Shown in pieces: positions 1-10,959 of a DNA stretch of 64,000 nucleotides (positions are counted from its first letter, which is position 1; each line of letters opens with the position of its first letter). A program made the position numbers and the translations under genes. The notes under the pieces were generated by a model, which was not told where the DNA came from, searched no databases, and saw only the letters and a list, made by a program, of their open reading frames with translations. The stretch comes from Celoporthe dispersa (lineage: Eukaryota; Ascomycota; Sordariomycetes; Diaporthales; Cryphonectriaceae). The stretch covers positions 744,001-808,000 of the forward strand of contig WAID01000002.1 of assembly GCA_016584495.1 (NCBI GenBank). Direction: 5' to 3'.

Positions 1-1319
1 GCGCAGATCACCATGGATGCCCTCAAGGAGGCCAACTCGGAGCTCACGACCGAGCTTGATGAGGTGAAGCAGCAGCTCTTGGACGTCAAGATGAGTGCCA
101 AGGAGAACGGCACGGCTCTTGACGAAAAGGAGAAGAAGAAGGCGGAGAAGATGGCACAAATGATGGCTGGTTTCGACCTAGGCAGCGACGTCTTTAGCGA
201 CAACGAAAGGTCGATTGGCGAGGCTATCCAGCAGCTCGACCAGCTGCACGAGATCAGCTCCGGCGGCGACGTTATCCCGGCCGACGACCTCAAGTCCATC
301 CGGGAAAAGCTTGTTGCTACGCAGGGCATCGTGCGGCAGGCAGAGCTGTCGATGTACAGCTCGACAACCAACAACTTCGATGCTAAGCGCAGGGCAGAGC
401 TGGAGGCCCGTCTCGCCAGCATGCAGCAGGAATACGAGGACCTTCTGGCCCGCAATCTCGGTGAGACGGATGCCGAGGAGATCAAGGCGCGGCTTGAACA
501 GGCGTATGCTTCCAAGCAAGGCACACAGATGGAGCTTGTTGATGAGCTCAAGACGGACATCTCGCAGAAGGCTGCCGAGAACGAGCGGATGAAGGTCCTG
601 ATCGAGGACCTCCAGCGACAGGTCAAGGCGGGCACGGTAGCGCCGATGGCCAACGGCAAAACGGTCGCGCAGCAGATGGCGGAGTTTGACGTTATGAAGA
701 AGTCGCTCATGCGCGACCTGCAGAACCGGTGCGAGCGCGTTGTCGAGCTGGAGATCTCCCTGGACGAGACGCGCGAGCAGTACAACAACGTGCTGCGGTC
801 CTCCAACAACCGCGCTCAGCAGAAGAAGATGGCGTTCCTGGAGCGCAACCTCGAGCAGCTTACCCAGGTGCAGAGGCAGCTTGTTGAGCAGAACTCCAGT
901 CTCAAGAAGGAGGTTGCCATCGCGGAGAGGAAGCTCATCGCGAGAAACGAGCGGATCCAGAGCCTCGAGAGCCTTCTCCAGGACAGCCAGGAGAAGATGG
1001 CCCAGGCCAACCACAAGTATGTCACCAATAATAATATCTATTACCCAAGGCAGATGGATGCAGTACTGATGAATGATCCGATAGGTTTGAGGTCCAGCTT
1101 GCTGCTGTCAAGGAGCGCCTGGAAGCCGCCAAGGCAGGCAGCACGCGCGGCCTGAACTCCCCCACCGGCGGCATGGGAGGCTTCAGCTTCGCCAACGCTG
1201 GCAGCAGAATCGCCAAGCCCCTCCGGGGCGGCGGTGACGCACCCTCGTCCAACCCAACCATCCAGAACCTCCAGGAGAACGCTAACAAGCGGACGAGCTG
1301 GTTCTTCCAGAAGAGCTAG
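1..1319 (+). CDS. Conventional kinesin (kinesin-1) heavy chain, C-terminal part
   Basis: This is the stalk and tail of the microtubule motor that carries vesicles and organelles toward microtubule plus ends. The window opens inside the gene (frame 1), so the motor domain and neck are missing. The visible part is almost pure heptad coiled coil rich in E, K, Q and L. The end of the first exon carries the conserved fungal kinesin segment with LTQVQRQLVEQNSSLKKE. An intron of 68 bp (1017-1084, donor GTATGT) joins ..NHK to FEVQ.. After it come a glycine/serine-rich tail with the IAK auto-inhibition motif (RIAKPLRGG) and the C-terminus SWFFQKS before TAG. Reading through the intron gives a false alternative C-terminus. 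No indel is seen. The identification rests on the tail alone but is strong. Confidence 0.95.
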
Positions 1320-2613
1320 GTGGGCAGTCCTGCGGCCTAGGAGGAGCGGTTCTGAAGCAGAGATGTATCAACACCTATCCCCCCTCCAAGGTGTAAGCTG
1401 TAGCGGGTCGGGGATACTGGTATCCCCCTCCCCCCTGTCTTGCACATACAGCCTGATTGACTATCATCCATCCTGTCAAAGCACGCAAGAGGTGGTTGCA
1501 AGCAAACTACTATACCCCAGCCTCAATATATGTATTCCCTTTGTCCAGTGCTTATAAGATTAGGGAAGAGAGAGAGAGAGAGAGAGAGAGGAGATTATGC
1601 CAGACCCATAGATGGAGACCAGAGCTCGGAGTTCTACGTCTTTTACCCTTTTTTATTTTTGGGGGGGGAGGGGGAGAGGGGAGAGGGATTCTGAAGTGGC
1701 CTGGATATCTACAGAGAAAGATCGAGACCTACGGTGACTTTGGAGTACCACGGTGCGATGAGAGCTGCAGCCATCTTGGACATTGTCGCTGGGTAGAAGT
1801 AGGGGGAGGAGGAGGGAGGAGAGGAAAAGAGAAGCAGAGCGCGCTATAGATGGGAGGGACACGACGATCCTAGGGTGGCAAGACAAGGGAGGGGCAAACA
1901 GGGCCATGATTTTTATCTGGTTTCCCGCATCGCAGGGCAGAGCAAGCAAGCATGGGAAGCGGACTCGGTCATTCATCTTTTGTTTCAACGGACTATGATG
2001 TATTTATACGAGGTCTATGTATGGTTTCGTCGTTGGTCGGTTGGTCAATCACGGACGCGCGAAATGCCAGGCTATGATATATCTCTTGATTTTTTGGGAT
2101 ATCTTGTGATTGATTCTCTGTGGAGTGACCGTCTTGGTTGTTCATGCTTTGTCGTGCACTTGATACGAGATATCTCCCCCTCCTCCCCCTCCTCCCCCTC
2201 CTCCCCCTCCTCCCTCTCCCCCCTCCTCTCTATATCGTACCGACGATGATGAGGAGGTAGAAAGAGATCTGTTCTGGGAAGCACGCTTAAATAAAGCGCC
2301 GTGGTCCAAATACCCGACCTGACCGCCATATCTCCCATGCCATATGCAATAACATACCTTGCAAATTGACAGAATAGGAAAAAGAGGGAAGGGAAAAAAA
2401 AAAGGAAGAAAGAGAAAAGACCGCCCGCTTAGTTCCATAATCAAAGGCCAGAAACAACTATTCAACGAAACTTGTCCATCTCTCACATTGAACCCGGTTC
2501 CATGACACACACACACACACACACATACACGAGGCTCATATTCACAGTCGTCCACGGCCTCTGGAACAAGCAGTGGAATTTCTCACCCACAGGCTGCTTG
2601 CTGCGTTTTTACT
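1320..2613. other. Gene-free spacer with simple repeats
   Basis: The 3' regions of the kinesin gene and of the convergent membrane-protein gene meet here. I see no supportable coding sequence. Low-complexity tracts are present: a (GA)n run at about 1566-1593, a C/T array with a 9-base unit at about 2174-2227 and an (AC)n run at 2504-2525. Confidence 0.7.
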
Positions 2614-3779
2614 TTAGTTCCCATCAGCAGGCTGAGCCGTCTTCAGCATCAGGACTGCCTCGGGGACGACGATGGCCATGACGACGGCATAGACGGCCCA
2701 GGCGACGAGCATGATCTTGGCGAGCAGCCTGTACAGCCTGATCCAGCTGGCGCGCTCAAAGGTGCGCCAGGCGGTGAGGAAGTCGACGTAGCCCTTGCCG
2801 GTGACGACGGCAGGCTCGACAACGCCACCAAAAGAGCGGTCGAAGGGGACGATGGTGTCCTCGTCGGGGGGGAGCAGGCTAGCCTGGACGCGGCAGAGGA
2901 TGACCTGGGCGGGGATGACGAGCAGGACGGCGCAGGCGACAGCGGCGACCAGGACGACGAAGCCTTGCCAGACGGCATGGGCGGAGTAGTTGGGCACGGC
3001 GGTGGGGTTGCGCGGGTCCCAGCGGGCGAGGCCGAAGGCGTGCGAGAGGAGGCGCGGGAGCAGGCGGGTGACCTGGACGGCGGCCCAGTAGGCGCACACG
3101 GGGAGCCAGGTAGCCTGGAAGGTCTTGGCAAAGGCGGGAGGCGCTGCCAGAAGCGCTGGGGGGACGGGGCGGAGATGATGATGTGCGTCCAGGCGGCGGA
3201 GAGCTGGACGGTGGCGAGGGCGGCAAAGAGCACGCCGACGGGGGCGGGCAGGACGAAGCTGAAGACGGAGCCGCAGAAGAGGGCAGCGAAGTTGAGGGCG
3301 ACAGCGCAGCCCAGGCCGCGGAAGTTGGAGGTCCAGCCGGCGGTCGAGTACAGCAGGCGGTTGATACGGCGGAGGGAGGTGGTGTTGAGGGCCGGGGACT
3401 CGTCAGCGGCGGGCGTGCCGTCGGCGGAGGGCTCGTCGGCGTTGAGGCTCAGGGCGGAGTAGCTCGGCGGCTGAGGGTCCTCGATGATGGCGAGGGTTGG
3501 GTAGACATGGCTCAGCGTGTACCCGATCTGGCGGCGGGGTGGACGAGCGATGGTCAGCGTGATCCTTCCACGGTAGGCACAGAGAGGGATAGGCAGGCTA
3601 CTACTCACGTAGAGGAAAACAGGAGCAAAGACGAGAAAGTTGGCGAAGAAGACCAGAACGGCCCATCCGGGAAGCTGGGCCATGTCGTCATTACCGTTAC
3701 CGTTACCACCGCCGTTGCCCAGGTCCGTTGCCCTCCTGACGAGGGCGCCACCGAGTGTGGCTAATTGTTCGTAGGCCAT
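2614..3779 (-). CDS. Polytopic membrane protein, unknown function (one apparent frameshift)
   Basis: This encodes a multi-pass membrane protein of about 361 residues that I cannot assign a function. The start is ATG at 3779 (MAYEQLATLGG). A longer open frame upstream to 4082 is low-complexity and looks like 5' UTR. One 81-bp intron lies at 3608-3528 (donor GTGAGT). Hydrophobic segments occur at about residues 36-57 and 125-165, followed by three more, including one near the C-terminus. A proline-rich cytosolic-type loop (EDPQPPSYSALS) follows the first. The frame breaks near 3130-3150: the well-patterned protein continues only if one base is missing in the C/T-rich stretch there. With that base the CDS is divisible by three. 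It is either a sequencing deletion or a real lesion. Confidence 0.7.
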
Positions 3780-4893
3780 CTCCGAGAAGATGGGAAACGG
3801 GGGCCAAAAGAGGAAGAAAAGAAGAAGACGAAAGAAACGGCAGAGTGCAGCCCTCCTGAGTCTCGAGAGTTTGATGGGGACGTCGATGATCTCGATGTGG
3901 CCTGGCAGAGGTTTTGAAGGACGGCTGAGGCTGACGAGCAGATAAGGAAGGACGGACAGAAAAAAAAGAGAGAGAAAAAGGTCCAAGTTGTCTGTATGGG
4001 GGAGGCTCAGCAGTTTTATGGAGTTGAGAGGGATCCGAGCTGACCGAAGGCTTGCGAGTTGAGTTGGGCGAGCGAGTGACAAGGCTGCTGTACCGAGTGT
4101 TTGTTACCCATGAGTGTGGCGCCTGAAGGGGGGGGGGGCCAAGCTGCTAACTGGAGTTGGGCTTCTTGCCAGGCAGCACAGCAGGCCAAGAAAGGTCCCC
4201 CAATTCCTAGTCCCTCCCCCCTGCGCCTCCTTCTCCACGGCGCCTGCATAAAGAAGCGAGCAGCGAACGCGTCTCAGGGGGGGGGGGGCGCGGCGGTTGT
4301 GACTACCCATTACACAGCTATGGTGGTATCATGGTACATATTATTAGTACGGTACTGCTATGGTTCACCAAGTACCAAAGTATTATTACGATTATTGTCC
4401 AATCGGACTACTGCCTAAAACTGCTGACATAATCAAGGCCTCTACTATTCAAGGCATGTACGGATATACATGTATTAAGTACTTGTACATGCAGCCATCA
4501 CTCACAAACTTCATGAGTATTTTACCGGATGGCCTTCACTACGCACGGTACTGCAGCCAACAGACATGAAGGTTTGTCTTTTCGGGTTCGAGTTCTGTGT
4601 GTGTGAGAGTGAGAGCGAGAGACAGAGAGAGAATATATATGGCGTCTTCCTGGTCGGCTCGAGTCGTCCCGTCAAGTGCGCAGTAAATGGATCTCATCAG
4701 CAACGACTTATTATGCGTGGTCATCGCTGACGCCAGCCAGGACGGATCCGGCCAGATTCACAACTCCAGCCGTGGGTGCTTGAGTCTATTTAAACATATA
4801 AAAATGTATATATATCACATTGAACTCAAAGTGCACCCATATAATTATATATTACAAGAAAGAAGGAAAGAAAGAAGACACACCACCTCAACC
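3780..4893. other. Divergent upstream region
   Basis: Shared 5' region between the membrane-protein gene (-) and the short-chain reductase (+). It contains G-runs at about 4130 and 4278, an AT-rich stretch at 4310-4520 and a (GA)n tract at about 4603-4632. A TATA-like string (tatataaaaatg) lies about 70-100 bp before the reductase ATG. No gene can be supported. Confidence 0.6.
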
Positions 4894-5922
4894 ATGATCA
4901 CAGCACCGACCAGATCAGCCCTCATCACCGGCTGCAGCGAAGGCGGCATAGGCCACCACCTCGCCCTCGAGTTTCAACGCCGCGGAGACATCCACGTCTT
5001 CGCCACGGCCCGCTCCCTCGCCAAGATGAAGCCCCTCGCCGGCCTCCCCAACGTCACCCTGCTGGCCCTGGACGTCACCAGCCGGGCCTCTGTCGCCGCC
5101 GCCGCCGCCGCCGTCGCCGCACACACCGGAGGCACCCTCGACTACCTCGTCAACAACGCCGGCCTCCAGTACGTCATGCCCGTGCTGGACCTCGACGATA
5201 CCCTCGCCCGCCGCCTGTTCGATGTCAACTTCTGGGGCGTCTTCTCCGTCACGAGGGCCTTTGCGCCGCTTGTCATCGCCGCCAAGGGTACCATCGCCAA
5301 CCTGTCGTCCATTGGGACCCTTCTCTCCCTGCCATATCTAGGTAAGCCTCTTTTCTCTGATGGTGGTCAAAACACCAAAAACCAAGGAAAAAGGAGGGGG
5401 AAAAAAATTAACTCAAAGCCCCTCCTCGGCTGCGCACACCGCCCAACAGTGACCTACGCAAGCTCCAAAGCCGCCGCCGAGGCCTTCAGCGAGGGCCTCC
5501 GCCGCGAGCTCGCCCCCCTCGGCGTAAAAGTCGCCACCGTCATGGTAGGCGGTGTCAGGACCAACATCCACAGCAGCCACCCGCAGCTGCTCCTCCCCGA
5601 GGACTCCTTCTACAGGCCCGTCGCCGACCGCATCGCAGGCCGCGCCGCCGGCCGCGACGCTGAGCAGTACCTGGGCCCGCCCGAGGACTTTGCGCGGGGG
5701 CTCGTGGGTGACCTGCTCCGGGGTGCGAGCGGCAAGGTGTATCATGGCAAGATGGCCTCGATGGCCTGGATCGCGCGGCTCTTCCCCTCGTGGCTCTTGG
5801 TAAGTACGCGGACAGGGTCCTCTCGGTCCGTCTCTTTTTGCGGACTGGTGACTGAACAGTAGGAACAGGATCGCTTTGCGCTTTCGGGCTCGGGGCTGGA
5901 CACTCTTCAGCTGGGCAGGTAA
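4894..5922 (+). CDS. Short-chain dehydrogenase/reductase, Ayr1-like
   Basis: This is a classical SDR of 283 residues, closest in pattern to fungal Ayr1-type 1-acyldihydroxyacetone-phosphate reductases that act with NADPH in lipid metabolism. The Rossmann glycine motif TGCSEGGIG is at about residues 11-19, with a DVTS segment and NNAG after it. A catalytic serine lies in NLSSIG, and YASSK (Tyr152, Lys156) spans the first splice junction. Two introns occur: 5342-5449 (108 bp, which happens to stay open in frame) and one from 5800 to 5868. An alternative acceptor at 5862 would add Glu-Gln. The ATG at 4894 follows an A-rich leader and begins just before the Rossmann strand. Another lipid-modifying SDR role is possible, since the substrate cannot be read from sequence. 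Confidence 0.85.
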
Positions 5923-7349
5923 CGTCGAGTCGACCGTCCCACCCTGCCGGAGCCGATCACTTGCGGGAAGTATGCAGGCACCCTCCAGAGGATGGGTAGC
6001 ACAGCCGAACAAGTCGTGGTGGGATCTTCAACGCAGGACCGCCAGGCGACCTGCCGGGAGCTTTAGTTCACCGAGCACCGACGATGATGAGAGAAGGGTC
6101 TGGTAATTAGTGGATTGTTGCCTATGCTACCTGAGCGGCGGATATCTTACGACGGCGGTATAGAAAAGGGAGCGGGTAGAGGGCTCTCTTGGAGATTGTC
6201 GGGACATCAACTACTGCCTTCACCTCGTAAACATGAAAAGTGGTATGAGAGCCTCGAAAGTAAAAGTTCGTGAATGTGACACCGCTTTATCTACACACGG
6301 ACACACACACACAAGATATGAAAATGCTAGAGTATATGTAGGTATCTCCTCTCACGCTTTTGATCTTTCTTCATGAGAATGCATTCAGAACGTGTCGCGT
6401 GCCGCCGAGGAAGGAAAAACAAGACAAGACAAAGAGCTGCTCTATTTCCTCAGTCCAGACCAGGGAGGCTGCCAAACCCAGTAAGTCCTCTCACACAACA
6501 GCCAGCCCTGCGCCATTATGAAATACCAGCCATTCCCTTCCATACACCGGGGTCTGCCCCAAGTCTAGACCCAGAATCGATTTCAAGCCCGCTTTCTATG
6601 CCAGTTGGGCCGCCGCCGCCGCCGCCGCCGAGGTACATTTGGAGAAGAGTCTAATATGAATCAAGTTGCACATCCATCCGTCCATCATCCATCGATCCGA
6701 GTCCGTATAGGTTCGTAGAAAAGAAGCAGTTCATTCCCCTGTTCAAGAGACACGGACAAATGCTTCCAGAATTCATAGTAAAAAGTGTCAGGTCGTCCCA
6801 CTCCTCCCCTTTCAAGCCGGTCTTGATGTAATTGCAACTGTGCGCTGAGGCAGGACAACAAGAAAAAGAAGCAGACGTATTAGGTCGACTCCCAGAAACA
6901 CCAGAAGGCCTGCAGAGTCTCATTATAAAAAATCTCTTTCTCCCCCCCAAAAACGAAGCGAAGTCGACACCGAAAGCGATCTCGACAGGCAGCAGCAAGC
7001 CGGCCCACTGCCCTTGCCGTAAGTAAAATGTATATACTGCCGAACGCCGTCCCTTGCGCAATGAGCTGTGATAGAAAAGAGAAGCAAAAGAGGGGGGAAA
7101 AAAAAGAGGAAAGAAAAAAGATACGCTTTCGGAATGCCGCCAATGTAGAATCGAAACACCCGTATCGATGAATTGAGGACGCGCAAAGAATGGGAAAGGA
7201 AGAGGGTATTAGCTGATGGAAAAAAGGGGAAAAAACGAATCCGGAACGCTGGGCGGTGGTTGGCTTTCTTCAGGTCGTGCTATGCAAGAAACGTGTACGA
7301 TCATGCCAGTGACGTAAAAGTGGTGCAGTGGTGGTGGTCAAACACCCTC
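5923..7349. other. Convergent 3' spacer, no gene seen
   Basis: This region lies between the ends of the reductase and BST1 genes. Only short, overlapping, unpatterned frames occur on either strand. There are a short CA run at about 6300 and a (GCC)n tract at about 6611-6630. I see no RNA gene. Confidence 0.6.
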
Positions 7350-10300
7350 CTAAGGTGTTTTGCCGACCTTTCTCGCCTCAAGATTGCCCTCGAAGAGATT
7401 GCTCCACCCGGTCCAGGACCATGAATCTGTGGTCGAGTGCACCACCACGAGCCATAGTGCCACCAAGTTGACAAGTTGATGGATCATGTAGCCAAAGCTC
7501 ACGCCGTAGATCGCAGCATACACCGCGATGCCAAAGAGCAAGACGCTGGTCACATGTCGTAACCGACTTCTCAACCTCGGCACCATCTTTCCCGCCGTGA
7601 ACGTCTCCACGAGCATGATGAATGGCATGATAGACATGACATTGTGATGGGATGAGAATGGCGTAAACCAGTGGACTGTCAAGTTGCGCACCCACACGAT
7701 GAGGATCGGCACGTTGATAGGGAGGACCCAGAGCATGAGTACAAACATGGCGTGCGCGTAGTTGTAAAAGTTGCGGTTGGCGTTCGAGGGCAGCTCTGAT
7801 GCGATGCGGTGGGCCCGCACCGTCGTGATGAGCTGGACAAGGCATGCGACCACATAGGCGAACTGGTATGGTATGAAGGTGGTGACCAGCAGCAAGAGGA
7901 TGGCTGTTGTGACAAGCCGCCGCCGTGGTGAGGAAGGCATAAAGCCATAGGGCACAGCTCGCCGCCGTTCGTCATGTCGGACCCACGCGGGACGGGAACT
8001 CAGCCAGCCGTACAAGGTGCTGAGGATCGCAGTGAGGGCCAGAACCAGATAGTTCATGACCCAGCAGACGCCGACGCAGCAGATCCCAATTAGGGGCACC
8101 ATGAACCAGAAGAATGGGTCCTGCGTGCCGGCGAGGAGATCATTCTGACGAAAATCGATACCCGTCCAGCCCGCACTGCTCCAGGGCCAAAAGCTCGCCA
8201 CGCCGCGAGACCCAGGGGTCCCTGCAGACAGCGAGAGAAGAGTCAGGGAGGCGAGTATCAGAGGTATGGACCGTCGTAGACTCTGCTCCAGGCTCTCGTT
8301 GAAAGAGATGAAGATGCCCTGGTTGTCGTACACCCGAAACTGCTTTCGCACCACCAAAGCAACAACGAGCAAGGGAAACGCAGCAAATGCGGTCCGGTAG
8401 CGCATGTAGAGCTTGCCCATGCTGCCCAGAACATCAACGCTGAGGCGGACATTAACGCTCGAACCGCACGTCGGGTCGGTCCAAAACTGGAAGCTGAGAC
8501 CTTCCTCCGTGGACTTGGCCTTCAGTGGCGGAGGAATGTACGGCGCGACACCATGAAGGCTAACGCTGGCATGCCTGGCATTCACAAAATATTTCGATTC
8601 GTAGGGCTCTTCCAGATACTGTCGTATCAGAGGCGCAAAGAGCTCCCTCTGGTTCCCGCAACCCTGCTCGCTGATGTCGAGGTGGTAGGAGAGCAAGCTC
8701 GACTGCATCGTCGGGACCGTGATCTCTGTCACCAAGGGTCGGTGAGCAGGCAGACGGAAATCCATGCCGAACGCGAGCAACCTCTGCAAGCTTATATGGC
8801 GTGTCCTCTGCGAACCTGCCACGTCGCTGAACTCCGCGACGACGAAGCTTGATGACGAGAGCCCCTTGTCTACAACAGCGACAAATTGTTGTTCAGCAAT
8901 ATCCTCGAGGTCAAACTGAAGATGTGAGAACGGCGGGACCAGCCTGGAGCCAGAGGTCAAGAAAGGCTGGTGTGTGTATCGGGTGGATGCCGGCAGCTGT
9001 ATCACATCCGGCGCTGCATTCTTGCAGGTCAGGCGGGTCGAGGTCTTGCTCTCTCCTGGCGACAGGTCGAGCTTCCATGGAAGCATAGCGCCGGCTTGTC
9101 CCGGCTGCAGGGTATGCACGCTACAGAGCAAGACCTCGAGCTTTCCTGATTCGCCAGCACTGTCCAGCTTCTCATCAGTGAGAAGCATAAAGCGCTTCGG
9201 AGCCGGACCCGTGGGCGGAATCGGCACCAGATGCGCCTGCGGCCTGCCCTGTCTCCCCTAAGCCGCGCAGGACCAGACGATCGCCCTGGGCCAGGGTCTC
9301 GTGCGAGTCGTCCTCCAGCGTCAGGAGGGTATTTGGCTCGTGGGACAGGACGGCCTTCTCCGCGACGTCCTCCATCCCGGTGAGGAAGTACTTCTTGAAC
9401 ACGCTCATCCGTTGGGCCCGCGGTTTTGTTTGCGAGGGTCGGTACGCATCCACGACGTCGTACAGCGCACGGATCACAACCTTTCGGTGTTGATCGCACC
9501 AGAGGATGGCCTGGTGGTCCATACTTGTCCAGACTGTCGGTATGGTGGAGGTGAAGACTGTGAAACCATGTGTATCCGGCACAATGGATTCAAGACTTGC
9601 ATAGTCGGAGGGCACAACAGTATCCAGGCTCCCACCGGCAATGGAGATCAGGGTAACATGCCACAAAGGGTTGTTATTCGCCCACTGCTGAGCATATGCC
9701 TTTCTCCAGTAGTCGTTTATATCCTCGTAGACCCTGACGATCTCGCTGTCAAAAGAGACGGGAGGTCTAGCATGTGGGGCGGACATGGTGATTATGGTAT
9801 TAATAGAATGCGCCTGGTAGTTGGGCATAATAAGCATTGTGCGGGCCACGATGCCGCCCATGGAGTGGCCCACAACCATGACTGAGGTTGGATCCGGCAG
9901 ATCGGAGTCGCGACTTGTCATGCGCGGATCGAGGTAGAGAGAGAGTATGTACCGTATCGCCTCGTTGAGGTACTCGGCCTGGTCAATTAGCGTCTGGCCG
10001 TGGAAGGCCGTGAAGTCCTCGTTGAAATCCACCGTAAAGAAATCAAGATTGCGCACGCCGCTCTTGAGGGTCGCTGGGTTGCTCTGCAGTGTGTCGTGAA
10101 AATAGTTGGCAGACTCGGCCGCGAGGGGTCGGACTTGTTTGTAGCTCCCAGCGTTCCCAGGTATGAACAGCACAGGCGTGCCTCGCAGCTAAAGAGGAGA
10201 AAGAAAAAAAAAATTGGTCATGGTCAGCATGAGAATTTTTGCTGGTCCTAAGAGAGGGCGGCCGTCGAGCCGACAACGCACCTTGACGTCCTCGTCCACC

Positions 10301-10959
10301 TCCAGTTCCCTGTACAAGTAGAGAGAGTACTTGCTGCCGAAGCGGGTATGCTCCGTGTCAAAGTCGCTCAGCTTGACGTAGGACGGTCGCATGTAGGACA
10401 TGATGCAGCCCTTGGCGTCAAGACACCGCGTGGCGCTCGAGTTGAGGATCGCCGCGAGGAAGCCGAGGCCGACGAGGGATACCAGGAGAGTGAGCAGGCC
10501 AATGGCCCAGGGGCTCCGAGATCGTGGACGGCGCAGGACTCCCCTGGAGTCCGGGACCTTGTCCACATCATCCGAGTCCTCCTCGGCCTTGGAGGACGCC
10601 ATGACGGGCACGGCGGGCGGTGGGGGGTCGACCGACAGGGCAAGGGGCGCCTTCTCTACCGACCCATTCTGCGCGCTCGTGGGTTTCCAGGAGGAAAAAT
10701 TGCCGGACCGCCGGCTTCTCGTCGACTGCGACCTGTGGTCGAAGCTGGTGCGCCTGCTGTCGGAGGTCCTGGAGGAGGAGCTGTGGCTGTGGGCGGGCCT
10801 GCCGAGGGCCTGGGCAGAGGTTGCCTGAGCCGTGGGGGTGGCATCCGGATCGAGGGTAAGGGATGTCGACGAGAGCGAGAGGTTGACGGGCGCGGCACTG
10901 ACAGGCAGAGGATTGTTGAAATCGTCACCGTCGTCCGAGCCGGAGGACCGCCTCTGCAT
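7350..10959 (-). CDS. BST1: GPI inositol-deacylase (PGAP1/Bst1 family), one apparent frameshift
   Basis: This ER membrane serine hydrolase removes the acyl chain from inositol of newly attached GPI anchors, a step needed for ER exit of GPI proteins. Exon 1 (10959-10282) encodes a Ser-rich cytosolic N-terminus and one membrane anchor at about residues 175-200. An intron of 93 bp (10281-10189) follows. The lumenal PGAP1 domain carries the lipase elbow VGHSMGG (Ser near residue 335), NNPLWHVTLISIAGG and a TSMDHQAILWC histidine segment. The C-terminal part has many hydrophobic segments. Near 9247-9250 the frame changes: one extra base in a G run (C run on +) separates ..LRGLGETG from ..HLVPIPP. 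Removing it gives a 1171-residue protein, the normal size. The ATG at 10959 (MQRRSSGSDDG) is chosen over an upstream in-frame one at 11229 in unpatterned sequence. Confidence 0.92.

Noticed and set aside
178..1014. 278-codon minus-strand frame opposite kinesin
   Set aside because: A coiled-coil gene read backwards gives leucine-rich sequence. No independent evidence.
3780..4082. N-terminal extension of the membrane protein
   Set aside because: The in-frame upstream sequence is low-complexity and lacks the family start. ATG 3779 fits the first membrane segment better.
9175..9300. An extra intron explaining the BST1 frame change
   Set aside because: No GT...AG pair of usable length joins the two conserved frames. 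One base in a short run explains it fully.
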